Notes under the pieces: generated by a model
Seen by the model: the letters and a program-made list of their open reading frames with translations, nothing else
Database searches by the model: none
Told to the model about the DNA's origin: nothing
From: Dongia mobilis
Lineage (GTDB): Bacteria; Pseudomonadota; Alphaproteobacteria; Dongiales; Dongiaceae
Direction: 5' to 3'
Assembly: GCF_004363235.1 (NCBI RefSeq)
Contig: NZ_SNYW01000007.1
Location: forward strand, 421,064-485,063
DNA length: 64,000 bases
In this document: positions 21,306-29,576 of the stretch, in pieces
Layout: every line of letters starts with the position of its first letter
Numbering within the stretch: position 1 is the stretch's first letter
Program-made: the position numbers and the translations under genes

Positions 21306-22238
21306 ATGGCCCGCCCGACTCTGCGCCGCGCCCTGCCACCGCTCAATGCCCTGGTCGCCTTCGAATCGGCCGGCCGGCTCGAGAGTTTCACGGCTGCCGG
21401 GCGGGAACTCGGCCTCACCCAGGCAGCGATCAGCCGGCAGATCCAGCAATTGGAGGCCGATCTCGGCGTGCTGCTGTTCTCGCGTTCGCGGCGCGGCATG
21501 CGCCTGACGCCGGAGGGCGACATCCTGCATCGCTCGGTCACCAACAGCCTGACCGCCATCGCCGACACGGCCAGTTCGCTGCGCCAGAGCCAGGGCCGGC
21601 GCAATGTCACGATTGGCGCGACGCTGGGCTTTGCCACGTTCTGGCTGATGCCGCGCCTGCCGAAATTCCGCTCCGCCAACCCGTCGATCGACCTGCGCGT
21701 GGTGGCTTCGGATGCCCTGGGCGACCCCGCCATCGAGCGCATCGACATGGCCGTCCGCTATGGCGATGGTCACTGGCCCGCGGTCAACGCCACCCGTATG
21801 TTCGGCGGCGAGGTTTTCCCGGTGGTGAGCCCCAAACTGCTCAAGGGACGGAAGCTGCCGCTGGCATCGGCCGATCTGCGCACCCTGCCGCTGCTCGAAC
21901 TGGAATCGCCGGATCCGCGGTGGCTGGGCTGGGAAGAATGGATGCAGGCGCATTCCGAAAAGGGTCGCCTGCCGTCTGCGCGGATCCGCTTCAATTCGTA
22001 TCCGTTGCTGGTCCAGGCGGCCGTGGCAGGCGAGGGAGTGGGGCTCGGCTGGCGCTATTTCGTCGACGATTACCTGGCTGACGGCAGCCTGGTGCGCCCG
22101 GTCGAGGAGGTCATCGTCACCAATCTCGGTTTCTATTTGGTCGAGCCGATCGGCGCCCGGCCACGCCCGGCCACGACGCTGCTGCGCGACTGGATGCTGG
22201 CGGAAGCGCGCAAGAGCGAGGCGGCCGGCCTGCCTTAG
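21306..22238 (+). CDS. LysR family regulator, GcvA-like
   Basis: A 310-residue LysR-type activator. The N-terminal winged HTH (residues 10-65) contains ALVAFESAGRLESFTAAGRELGLTQ, and the effector domain contains DLRVVASD and DMAVRYGDGHWPAV, a pattern seen in GcvA-type members that control glycine and C1 genes. It is divergent from the Rieske oxygenase gene and lies 125 bases upstream of the mgd operon in the same direction, so it may regulate either or both. The effector is not identifiable; methylated amines are an inference from context. Confidence 0.9.
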   Translation: MARPTLRRALPPLNALVAFESAGRLESFTAAGRELGLTQAAISRQIQQLEADLGVLLFSRSRRGMRLTPEGDILHRSVTNSLTAIADTASSLRQSQGRRNVTIGATLGFATFWLMPRLPKFRSANPSIDLRVVASDALGDPAIERIDMAVRYGDGHWPAVNATRMFGGEVFPVVSPKLLKGRKLPLASADLRTLPLLELESPDPRWLGWEEWMQAHSEKGRLPSARIRFNSYPLLVQAAVAGEGVGLGWRYFVDDYLADGSLVRPVEEVIVTNLGFYLVEPIGARPRPATTLLRDWMLAEARKSEAAGLP

Positions 22239-22264
22239 CGGGAAAATCCACCTGGTCGATTTTT

Positions 22265-22314
22265 CGTCACCGTCTGTCGATTATTGACAATGCGCCGGAA
22301 ACGGCTGAGATAGC
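22265..22314 (+). promoter_or_regulatory. candidate promoter of the mgd operon
   Basis: A perfect TTGACA lies at 22284-22289. The -10 is ambiguous: TGAGAT at 16 bases spacing or GATAGC at 19. Eight bases upstream of the -35 is CGTCACCGTCT (22265-22275), which recurs exactly in the mgsA promoter region at 29479-29489. The predicted leader is about 45 bases before the ATG at 22364. Confidence 0.5.
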
Positions 22315-22363
22315 CTTGCCGCCATCGACCTGAAGGCGATGCATCGAGCGAGGCTTCCCGATC

Positions 22364-23620
22364 ATGATCCCGGCTTTTGTCCCCCTGAAGATCCTTCGCT
22401 ACGGCTTCCGCAAGAAGTACCCGGCCGAACGCTTCATTCCGCCGGCCAAGGACCTCAAGAAGAGCTATGACGTGGTGATCATCGGCGGCGGCGGGCATGC
22501 GCTCGCCTGCGCCTATTACCTTGCCCATACCCACGGCATCACCAATGTCTGCGTGCTGGAGCGGGGCTATCTCGCCGGCGGCAACACGGCCCGCAACACG
22601 GCGATCATCCGCTCCAACTACCTGACGCCGGAAGGTGTGCGCTTCTACGAGCAGTCGCTAAAACTCTACCGCGAGTTCAGCCAGGAACTTGATTTCAACA
22701 TCCTCTATTCCGAACGCGGGCATTTCACCCTCGCCCATACCGATGCCGCCGTGCGCACCAGCCGCTGGCGCGCCGAGGTGAACAAGCAATTGGGGGTCAA
22801 CTCGGAACTGATCTATCCGGACGAGATCGCGCGGCTCTGCCCGCATCTCAACATGTCGGACAAGGTGCGCTACCCGATCATGGGGGCGCTCTATCATCCG
22901 CCGGGATCGATCGCGCGCCATGACGCTGTCGCCTGGGCCTATGCCCGCGGGGCGGCGAAACTGGGCGTCGAAATCCACCAGCAGACCCCGGTCACGAAGA
23001 TCCTGGTCGAGAACGGCACGGTGAAGGGCGTCGAGACGCCGCGCGGAACGGTCTACGCCAACCGGGTAATGCAGGCGGTCGCCGGCAATACCTCGATGGT
23101 CGCCAAGATGGCGGGTTTCCGCCTGCCGATCCGCACCATCCCGCTGCAGGCCTGCGTCAGCGTGCCGCTGAAGCCATTCCTGGACCAGATCGTCGTCTCC
23201 GGCTCGCTCCACGTCTATGTCAGCCAGAGTTCTCGCGGCGAACTGGTGATGGGCGGCTCGACCGATCCCTATGGTCTCTATTCGACCCGCTCGACGCTCG
23301 ATTTCAAGGAAGGCCTGCTCGGACACATGCTGGAATTGCTGCCCATGCTGGGCGAGGTGAAGGTCCTGCGGCAATGGGCCGGCATGACCGATATGACGCC
23401 GGATTTCAGCCCCATCATGGGTCTCACTCCGGTGAAGAACTACTACATCGACAGCGGCTGGGGCACCTGGGGCTTCAAGGCGACGCCGGTCTGCGGCATG
23501 ACCATGGCGCACACCATCGCCAACGATTCGCCGCACGACCTCATCAAGCCGTTCTATCTCGACCGCTTCGTCGAATATGCCCAGGTCGGCGAAAAGGGCG
23601 CCGCCTCGGTCGGCCATTGA
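22364..23620 (+). CDS. mgdA: N-methylglutamate dehydrogenase subunit A (sarcosine oxidase beta-like)
   Basis: A 418-residue FAD-dependent DAO-family subunit. The dinucleotide motif is VVIIGGGGHALACAYYLA (from residue 37). The sequence IARHDAVAWAYARG places His186 where heterotetrameric sarcosine oxidase beta carries covalent FMN. In the N-methylglutamate pathway this complex oxidises N-methylglutamate and releases glutamate, with the methyl group captured on tetrahydrofolate. By homology alone it could be named soxB. The mgs and gmaS genes in the same direction make MgdA the better call. It begins the four-subunit operon. Confidence 0.87.
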   Translation: MIPAFVPLKILRYGFRKKYPAERFIPPAKDLKKSYDVVIIGGGGHALACAYYLAHTHGITNVCVLERGYLAGGNTARNTAIIRSNYLTPEGVRFYEQSLKLYREFSQELDFNILYSERGHFTLAHTDAAVRTSRWRAEVNKQLGVNSELIYPDEIARLCPHLNMSDKVRYPIMGALYHPPGSIARHDAVAWAYARGAAKLGVEIHQQTPVTKILVENGTVKGVETPRGTVYANRVMQAVAGNTSMVAKMAGFRLPIRTIPLQACVSVPLKPFLDQIVVSGSLHVYVSQSSRGELVMGGSTDPYGLYSTRSTLDFKEGLLGHMLELLPMLGEVKVLRQWAGMTDMTPDFSPIMGLTPVKNYYIDSGWGTWGFKATPVCGMTMAHTIANDSPHDLIKPFYLDRFVEYAQVGEKGAASVGH

Positions 23621-23633
23621 GGAGGGAAGAACC

Positions 23634-23933
23634 ATGAAGATCATGAACTGCCCGCTCAACGGCCCCAGGAACATCAGCGAATTCGTCTGGGGCGGCGAGG
23701 TCAAGCCGATGCCGGACCCCGCCGCGACCAGCGACCAGGATTGGGCCGAATGGCTGTTCCTGGAGAACAACGAGGCCGGAATCGTGCGCGAATGGTGGTG
23801 CCACGTGCCGACCTCGTTCTGGTTCATCGCCGAGCGCAACACCGTGACCGACGAAATCCTGAAGACCTATCCGGCCGGCGACGTTTTCAAGTCGCGGGTC
23901 GATTTTGCCGCAAAGGCGGAGAAGCAGTCATGA
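23634..23933 (+). CDS. mgdB: N-methylglutamate dehydrogenase subunit B (sarcosine oxidase delta-like)
   Basis: A 99-residue SoxD-like subunit starting at ATG 23634, after GGAGGGAAGAACC. In reference sarcosine oxidases the delta subunit binds zinc through Cys6, Cys9, His59 and Cys63. Here Cys6 and the His (His57) remain, but the second Cys is Asn9 (NCPLNG) and the last is Ser61 (HVPTS), so the site looks lost or altered. A Cys just before the His (WWCH) could partly replace a ligand. The stop overlaps the start of mgdC (ATGA), indicating coupled translation. Confidence 0.87.
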   Translation: MKIMNCPLNGPRNISEFVWGGEVKPMPDPAATSDQDWAEWLFLENNEAGIVREWWCHVPTSFWFIAERNTVTDEILKTYPAGDVFKSRVDFAAKAEKQS

Positions 23934-26848
23934 GTCAGTTGAACCGCCTGCCGGCGCCCTTCGGCCGCCTCATCGACCGCGCGAAGCCGCTGACCTTCGA
24001 GTTCGAGGGCCGCGCCATCGAGGGTTTCGCCGGCGATACCATCGCCTCGGCGCTGGCTGCCAATGAACAATGGATGCTGTCGCGCTCGTTCAAGTATCAC
24101 CGCCCGCGCGGCATCCTCACCCTGGCCGGCCAGGACGCCAATACCCTGGTGCAGCTGCCCGATGAGCCGAGCTGCCTTGCCGACAGGTATCCCGCCAGGC
24201 ACGGGCTCAAGGTCATGGCCCAGAACTATTTCGGTTCGTTCGACAACGACATGGCGCGGCTGGTCGAACTGGCGCACCGCTTCCTGCCGGTCGGCTTCTA
24301 CTACAAGACCTTCAACGAGAAGAAGTCGTCCTGGAAGTTCTGGGAGCCGGTGGTGCGCGCCATGGCGGGCCTCGGCAAGATCGATCCCAAGGCCGATTTC
24401 CACCACAGCTACTATGACAAGAAGTATCTCTTCGCCGACGTGGCGGTGATCGGCGGCGGCCCGGCCGGCCTCGCTGCCGCCAGGGCTGCCGCGGATGCCG
24501 GTGCCGAGGTGATCCTGGTCGAGGAAAACGAGGCGCTCGGCGGCTCGCTCGGCTATGCGCGCTTCGATGCGAAGGGCGAACGCGGCAATCAGGTGCTGGA
24601 TGATCTCGTCAAGGGCGTAGAGGGACGTGGCAATCTCAGCGTGATGACCGGCGCCATCTGCTCCGGCTATTTCGCCGACCACTGGCTGCCGGTGATCCAG
24701 GGAAACCGCTTCTACAAGCTGCGCGCCAAATCGGTCGTCATCGCTACGGGCTCGCTGGAGCAGCCGGCGGTGTTCCGCAACAACGACCTGCCTGGCGTGA
24801 TGATGGCGAGTGCGGCGCAGCGGCTGATCCGGCTTTATGGCGTCCGGCCGGGCCGCAAGGCCGTGATCCTCGCCGCCAATGACGACGCCTATGGTGCGGC
24901 GCTCGACCTCCTGGATGCCGGCACCGAGGTCGTGGCAATCGCCGATCTGCGTGCCACGGCGTCGAACTCGCCGCTGGTGGCGGCAGTAAAGGCGCGCGGC
25001 ATCGCCATCCATCAGGGCCATGGCATCAGCGAAGCCCTTTATGCCAAGAAGAGCCATATCTCCGGTGCCGTGCTGGCGCCGGTCGCGGGCGAGGGAACTT
25101 TCGGCAGGGGCGGTACGCAGGTGGCCTGCGACCTCATCCTGATGTCGGTCGGCTTCAGCCCGGCGGGGCAGATCCTGCACCATGCCGGGGCGAAGTTCGG
25201 CTATTGCCATGCCTCCAACATGTTCCAGCCGGTAGAGACGCCGACGGGTGTCCATGCGGCAGGCTCGGTCAACAACACCTATGATCTCGATGCCGTGCTG
25301 GCCGATGGCCGCCGCGCCGGCCTCGCCGCCGCCAGGGATGCCGGCCTCGGCGTGGCCGAGATCCCGGCTGCACCCGCCGAAAAGGGCAATGTGGGGCGCA
25401 CCCATCCCTGGCCGATCTTCCCGCATGAACGCGGCTTCGATTTCGTCGATTTCGACGAGGATCTCAAATACCACGACCTCGTCAACGGCATCGCCGACGG
25501 CTATGACAATGTCGAATTGCTAAAGCGCTATTCCACCGTCGGCATGGGGCCCAGCCAGGGCAAGCATTCGGCGGTGGCGGCGGTGCGCATCGTGGCGCGC
25601 GAAACCGGCGGTGATATCGCCAGGATGAGCGTCACCACCCAGCGCCCGCCCTATGCGCCGGAGAAGTTCGGCCACCTCGCCGGGCGCGTCTTCGATCCCG
25701 AGCGGCGGACGGCGATGCATCACCGCCATCTGGAACTGGGTGCGCAGATGATGCCGGCCGGTATCTGGTGGCGGCCCGCCTATTACGGTGCCAAATCCGA
25801 GCGTAGCGCGCTCATCAATGCCGAAGTGCGCGCCGTGCGCGAGAATGTAGGCCTGATCGACGTCTCGACCCTGGGCGGTCTCGACGTGCGTGGTCCGGAT
25901 GCGGCCGAGTTCCTCAACCGCATGTATACCTTTGCCTATGTCAAGCAGCCGGTCGGCCGATCGCGCTATGTGCTGATGACCGACAATGCCGGCGTCATCA
26001 CCGATGACGGCGTCGCCTGCCGCTTCCACGACGAGCATTTCTATGTGACGGCGACCACCAGCGGCGTCGATGCGGTCTATCGCCAGATGCTGTTCTGGAA
26101 CGCGCAATGGCGCCTGGATGTCGACGTGGCCAACGTCACCGCCGCCTATGCCGGCGTGAATATCGCCGGGCCGAAATCCCGCGCCGTGCTGCAGAAGGTC
26201 TGCAGCGATATCGACCTGTCGGCGGAAAGCTTTCCTTATATGGGCGTCAGGCTGGGCACTGTCGCCGGCATTCCGGCGCGCCTCATGCGCGTCGGCTTCG
26301 TCGGCGAGCTTGGCTATGAAATCCATGTGCCGGCCGGCTATGGCGAGGCGCTGTGGGACGCCCTGATGGAGGCCGGCAAGGCGGAAGGCATCCGACCCTT
26401 CGGCGTCGAGGCGCAGCGTGTCCTGCGCCTCGAGAAGGGGCATATCATCGTCAGCCAGGATACCGACGGCCTCACCAATATCTGGGAAGCCGACATGGCC
26501 TGGGCGGTTGCTAAGTCCAAGCCCTTCTTCATCGGCGGCCGCTCGACCGAGATCATGGGCGCCAAGAAGCAGCTCAGGAAACTGGTCGGCTTCACGCTGA
26601 AAAACGATGCCGATCCCTGTCCGGAGGAATGCCATCTGGTGCTGAAGGGCGAGGAAATCGTCGGCCGCGTCACCTCGGCCGTGCGCTCGCCCAGCCTCGG
26701 CAAGGTCTTGGGGCTGGCCTATGTGCATGCCGATGACGCCGCGCCGGGCACGTCGTTCGAGATCAAGATCGACGGCGGCCGGCGCATCACCGGTATCGTC
26801 ACGAAATATCCCTTCTATGATCCCGACAACAAGCGGCAGGAGATGTGA
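23930..26848 (+). CDS. mgdC: N-methylglutamate dehydrogenase subunit C (sarcosine oxidase alpha-like)
   Basis: A 972-residue subunit. The N-terminal 95 residues form a ferredoxin-like domain without the cluster cysteines, with SFKYHRPRGI as in sarcosine oxidase alpha. Next comes an NAD/FAD-binding domain (AVIGGGPAGLAAARAAADAG, Gly175-Gly180) and a reductase-like middle. From about residue 585 on is a GcvT/aminomethyltransferase-type tetrahydrofolate domain (LGELGYEIHVPAGYGEALWD-like segment), which would capture the oxidised methyl carbon as methylene-THF. The start ATG at 23930 overlaps the mgdB stop. It is followed one base after its stop by mgdD. Confidence 0.88.
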   Translation: MSQLNRLPAPFGRLIDRAKPLTFEFEGRAIEGFAGDTIASALAANEQWMLSRSFKYHRPRGILTLAGQDANTLVQLPDEPSCLADRYPARHGLKVMAQNYFGSFDNDMARLVELAHRFLPVGFYYKTFNEKKSSWKFWEPVVRAMAGLGKIDPKADFHHSYYDKKYLFADVAVIGGGPAGLAAARAAADAGAEVILVEENEALGGSLGYARFDAKGERGNQVLDDLVKGVEGRGNLSVMTGAICSGYFADHWLPVIQGNRFYKLRAKSVVIATGSLEQPAVFRNNDLPGVMMASAAQRLIRLYGVRPGRKAVILAANDDAYGAALDLLDAGTEVVAIADLRATASNSPLVAAVKARGIAIHQGHGISEALYAKKSHISGAVLAPVAGEGTFGRGGTQVACDLILMSVGFSPAGQILHHAGAKFGYCHASNMFQPVETPTGVHAAGSVNNTYDLDAVLADGRRAGLAAARDAGLGVAEIPAAPAEKGNVGRTHPWPIFPHERGFDFVDFDEDLKYHDLVNGIADGYDNVELLKRYSTVGMGPSQGKHSAVAAVRIVARETGGDIARMSVTTQRPPYAPEKFGHLAGRVFDPERRTAMHHRHLELGAQMMPAGIWWRPAYYGAKSERSALINAEVRAVRENVGLIDVSTLGGLDVRGPDAAEFLNRMYTFAYVKQPVGRSRYVLMTDNAGVITDDGVACRFHDEHFYVTATTSGVDAVYRQMLFWNAQWRLDVDVANVTAAYAGVNIAGPKSRAVLQKVCSDIDLSAESFPYMGVRLGTVAGIPARLMRVGFVGELGYEIHVPAGYGEALWDALMEAGKAEGIRPFGVEAQRVLRLEKGHIIVSQDTDGLTNIWEADMAWAVAKSKPFFIGGRSTEIMGAKKQLRKLVGFTLKNDADPCPEECHLVLKGEEIVGRVTSAVRSPSLGKVLGLAYVHADDAAPGTSFEIKIDGGRRITGIVTKYPFYDPDNKRQEM

Positions 26849-26849
26849 G

Positions 26850-27584
26850 ATGAACGCGATCGCACCGGCATCCCATCTGCGCCGCAGCTTCATCTATCGC
26901 CTGCTGGCCGCTTCCGGCGCCGAGTTCGGCGAGGTGAATGGCGGCGCCGTGGCGCTGCATTACGGCGGCAGCCGCGAGGCGGAACTGGCGACCGCGCGGC
27001 GCCTGGGTCTCGCCGATCTTTCGGTCCTGCCGCATGGCGGGTTCAAGGGGAAGGGCACGGTCGAATGGCTAACGGCCCAGGGACTTGCCATCGGCCCCGA
27101 CAGCAATGTCGCCTACAAGCAGGCCGGCGGTGAATGGGCGGCGCGCTTGGCGCCGACCGAGATCTTCCTGCTGGATTCGCTGGCTGGCACGGGCGCGCTG
27201 CTGCAGCGCCTCAATGCCGCCTGGCAATGGGCGGCGGCCGCGCCACGCCCTGCGCAGGGCTATCCCATGCCGCGCCAGGACAGCCACGCCTGGTTCATGG
27301 CGACCGGCGCGTTCGTGCCGGAAATGTTCGCCAAGATCTGCGGCGTCGATCTCCGGCGCGAGCATTTCGCCGAAGGTGCCATCGCCCAGACCTCGGTCGC
27401 CAAGATGAGCGCCATCATTATCCGCGCCGATCGCCCGGCGAAGGACGGGCGCGTGACGCCGGCCTATCATGTGCTGGCCGATATCGCCTCGGCGGAGTAT
27501 CTCTGGACCTGTCTCATGGATGCAGCGGCGGAATTCGACGGCAAGCCGGTCGGGCTGCGCGCCTTGCGCGACCTGGAGGCATGA
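26850..27584 (+). CDS. mgdD: N-methylglutamate dehydrogenase subunit D (sarcosine oxidase gamma-like)
   Basis: A 244-residue SoxG-like subunit starting one base after the mgdC stop. It shows the GcvT-related fold of gamma subunits (LRLLDSLAG-like FLLDSLAGTGALLQRLNAAW, then DSHAWFMATG) and the ending ADIASAEYLWTCLMDAA. It has no known catalytic residue and probably stabilises the alpha subunit. The stop overlaps the AraC regulator start (ATGA at 27581-27584), so regulator and enzyme are made from one message. It completes the B-D-A-G gene order of heterotetrameric oxidases. Confidence 0.86.
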   Translation: MNAIAPASHLRRSFIYRLLAASGAEFGEVNGGAVALHYGGSREAELATARRLGLADLSVLPHGGFKGKGTVEWLTAQGLAIGPDSNVAYKQAGGEWAARLAPTEIFLLDSLAGTGALLQRLNAAWQWAAAAPRPAQGYPMPRQDSHAWFMATGAFVPEMFAKICGVDLRREHFAEGAIAQTSVAKMSAIIIRADRPAKDGRVTPAYHVLADIASAEYLWTCLMDAAAEFDGKPVGLRALRDLEA

Positions 27585-28573
27585 GCGACCGCGACATCGC
27601 CGACTTCGCGGCGGCGCGGACCATCGGCGCGCCGCCCTTCCGCCTTGCCATCATCCTGGCACCCGGCTTCGCGCTCATGTCCTTTGCCTCGGTGGTGGAG
27701 CCGGCGCGAGGCGCCAACCGCCTGTCCGGGCGCAAGCTCTATGAATGGGAGCTGTTCGGCCCCAGCGCCGGCAATGTCGAATCCAACAGCGGCATCGAGG
27801 TCGCCGCCCGCGCCATCGCCGAGGTCGACGCCGCGGCGTTCGACATGGTGATCGTCTGTGCGGCCACCCATGCCGAGGCAAAGAAGTTCACGACGCTGGA
27901 ATCCGCCCTGCGCCGGCTACATCGCAGCGGGCTGGCGGTGGCGGCGGTCAGCACAGGCAGCTTCCTGCTGGCACGCGCCGGCCTGCTCGCCGGGCGCCGC
28001 TGCACCGTGCACTGGGACTACGCCGATTCGTTCCGCGAGGCCTTTCCCGAGGTCGAACTCCTGAACGACCTCTTCGTGGTCGACGGCCGCATCCTGACCT
28101 GCGCCGGTGCGACAGCCGCCCTCGACATGATGCTGGAACTGGTGCAGTGCCATCACGGCCGCGAACTGGCGCGGCAGATCTCCGACCAGTTCCTGCATGG
28201 CGGCATCCGGGGTGCAGCCGAGGGACAGCGCCAGGTCCTGCTGGGAGCGGCCGTGCGCAATACCATGATCCAACGTGCCGTGCAGCGCATGGAGGCGACG
28301 GTCGAGGAACCGGTCTCCCCGGCCCGGCTCGCCCGCGAATTGGGCGTCTCCCAGCGCCAGCTGGAACGGCTCTCGAAACGCTATCTCGGCTGCACCCCGG
28401 CCAAGTTCCATGCCCAGCTCCGCCTGCAGCGGGCGCGGCGCATGCTGCGCCAGACCGAGCTCAGCGTTGCCGAGATCGCCATCGCCTGCGGCTTCGTCTC
28501 GCTATCGCACTTTGCCAAGGCCTATCGCCGCCAATTCGCCATGAGCCCCCGCCAGGACCGGCAGACCGCCTGA
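27581..28573 (+). CDS. glxA: GlxA-type AraC family regulator
   Basis: A 330-residue regulator. The N-terminal domain has the DJ-1/PfpI fold (FRLAIILAPGFALMSFASVVEPARGAN, later VSTGSFLLARAGLL), and the C-terminal 100 residues hold two AraC helix-turn-helices (LARELGVSQRQLERL and IAIACGFVSLSHFAKAYR). GlxA-like regulators accompany glxBCD, sarcosine oxidase and betaine catabolic genes in rhizobia and pseudomonads, where N-methylated amino acids act as inducers. Its ATG overlaps the mgdD stop, which ties its expression to the mgd operon. Whether it activates the mgd and mgs operons is inferred from position. Confidence 0.9.
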   Translation: MSDRDIADFAAARTIGAPPFRLAIILAPGFALMSFASVVEPARGANRLSGRKLYEWELFGPSAGNVESNSGIEVAARAIAEVDAAAFDMVIVCAATHAEAKKFTTLESALRRLHRSGLAVAAVSTGSFLLARAGLLAGRRCTVHWDYADSFREAFPEVELLNDLFVVDGRILTCAGATAALDMMLELVQCHHGRELARQISDQFLHGGIRGAAEGQRQVLLGAAVRNTMIQRAVQRMEATVEEPVSPARLARELGVSQRQLERLSKRYLGCTPAKFHAQLRLQRARRMLRQTELSVAEIAIACGFVSLSHFAKAYRRQFAMSPRQDRQTA

Positions 28574-28652
28574 TTCGGCCATATTCGACTAGGGTCTGGC
28601 ATGACGCAGGGCCCGCGAGCGGTTATGCTCCAGGATCGACATCCGGAGTCGA
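28574..28652. other. intergenic gap between glxA and the XRE regulator
   Basis: Seventy-nine bases without a gene. No convincing terminator or promoter is visible; CCGGAG shortly before 28653 could be a ribosome site for the next gene. Confidence 0.4.
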
Positions 28653-29390
28653 ATGGAGAAAAGCAGGATGGCAGGAAAAAAGTCGGTGGCGGGGCGCGGC
28701 ACGGTTCCCCGACGGTCGGCGGTCGAGAAGGCGCCGGCCGGCAGGGGCAAGGGCGCGCCGCGTACCGGCCGGTCCTCGCAGCTCGAGCAGGACCCGCATC
28801 AGGTCACCGGCAAGCGCCGCTCGCTCGAATCCGCGATCGGGCGCGAGGTGCGCAATTTCCGCCACCAGCTCAACATGACCGTGGCACAGCTTTCCCAGAC
28901 ATCGGGCATGTCCGCCGGCATGCTGTCCAAGATCGAAAATGGCCAGACATCCCCCTCGCTGGCGACGCTCCAGGAACTGTCGCGCGCCCTGCAGGTACCG
29001 GTCACCGCATTCTTCCGCAGCTTCGAGGAAGAGCGTTCCGCGACCTTCGTCTTGGCCGGGCAGGGCCTGCCGATCGAGCGGCGCGGCACCCGCGCCGGAC
29101 ACCAATACCAGCTTCTCGGGCACGGTTTCAGCCGGGGCCTGGCGGTCGAACCCTATCTCGTCACGCTGACCGAGAATTCCGACGTTTTCCCGATCTTCCA
29201 GCATGACGGCGTCGAGTTCCTGTTCATGCTGGAGGGCGAGGTCGGCTATCGCCATGGCGACAAGCTCTACCACATGCGCCCGGGCGACAGCCTCTATTTC
29301 GATTCCGATGTGCCGCACGGGCCCGAACAGCTGCTCAAGCTGCCGGCCCGGTTCCTCTCGATCATCACCTATACCCGCGACAACGAGTGA
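28653..29390 (+). CDS. XRE-family HTH regulator with C-terminal cupin
   Basis: A 245-residue regulator. A basic, low-complexity N-terminus of about 50 residues precedes an HTH_XRE domain (GREVRNFRHQLNMTVAQLSQ, SKIENGQTSPSLATL). The C-terminal 75 residues form a cupin_2 barrel (QHDGVEFLFMLEGEVGYRHG, RPGDSLYFDSDVPHG), the arrangement of PuuR-like regulators that respond to amine or amino-acid ligands. Two starts are possible, 28653 and 28668; both have a nearby GGAG. It sits between glxA and mgsA and probably helps control this gene region. Confidence 0.9.
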   Translation: MEKSRMAGKKSVAGRGTVPRRSAVEKAPAGRGKGAPRTGRSSQLEQDPHQVTGKRRSLESAIGREVRNFRHQLNMTVAQLSQTSGMSAGMLSKIENGQTSPSLATLQELSRALQVPVTAFFRSFEEERSATFVLAGQGLPIERRGTRAGHQYQLLGHGFSRGLAVEPYLVTLTENSDVFPIFQHDGVEFLFMLEGEVGYRHGDKLYHMRPGDSLYFDSDVPHGPEQLLKLPARFLSIITYTRDNE

Positions 29391-29417
29391 TGCCGACCGG
29401 CGGTTGCTCGGCCGGCA
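29391..29417 (+). terminator. imperfect stem-loop after the XRE-cupin gene
   Basis: TGCCGACCG and CGGCCGGCA pair over eight of nine positions around a nine-base loop, immediately after the stop. There is only a loose T-rich stretch further on, so termination would be partial. Confidence 0.35.
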
Positions 29418-29466
29418 GCGCCAGTTCGCGTTTCTGTTTCCTGTAGGTAAAAAAAGTTTCACTGTC

Positions 29467-29494
29467 TTGACAACGCCCCGTCACCGTCTAAGCT
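29467..29494 (+). promoter_or_regulatory. candidate sigma-70 promoter of mgsABC
   Basis: A perfect TTGACA at 29467-29472 is followed after 16 bases by TAAGCT (29489-29494). The 11-mer CGTCACCGTCT, also found upstream of mgdA, overlaps the spacer and the first base of the -10 here (29479-29489), where a bound repressor would block polymerase. The leader before mgsA would be about 75 bases. Confidence 0.55.
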
Positions 29495-29576
29495 GGGGCT
29501 GATCCGGTGGCGGGACCTCGTTCGCCCGGTATCGGTTCAGCCCGTCAACGCCTCATCTGCCCGGGAGCGGATCGTC

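Noticed and set aside
23867-26893. Two long minus-strand frames opposite mgdC
   Set aside because: Antisense to a 972-residue protein with clear homology; no start signals or motifs of their own.
22364-27584. Reading the oxidase set simply as sarcosine oxidase soxBDAG
   Set aside because: No glycine-cleavage, glyA or serine dehydratase genes lie beside it, while mgs and gmaS do; N-methylglutamate dehydrogenase explains the neighbourhood better, though homology alone cannot exclude sarcosine.
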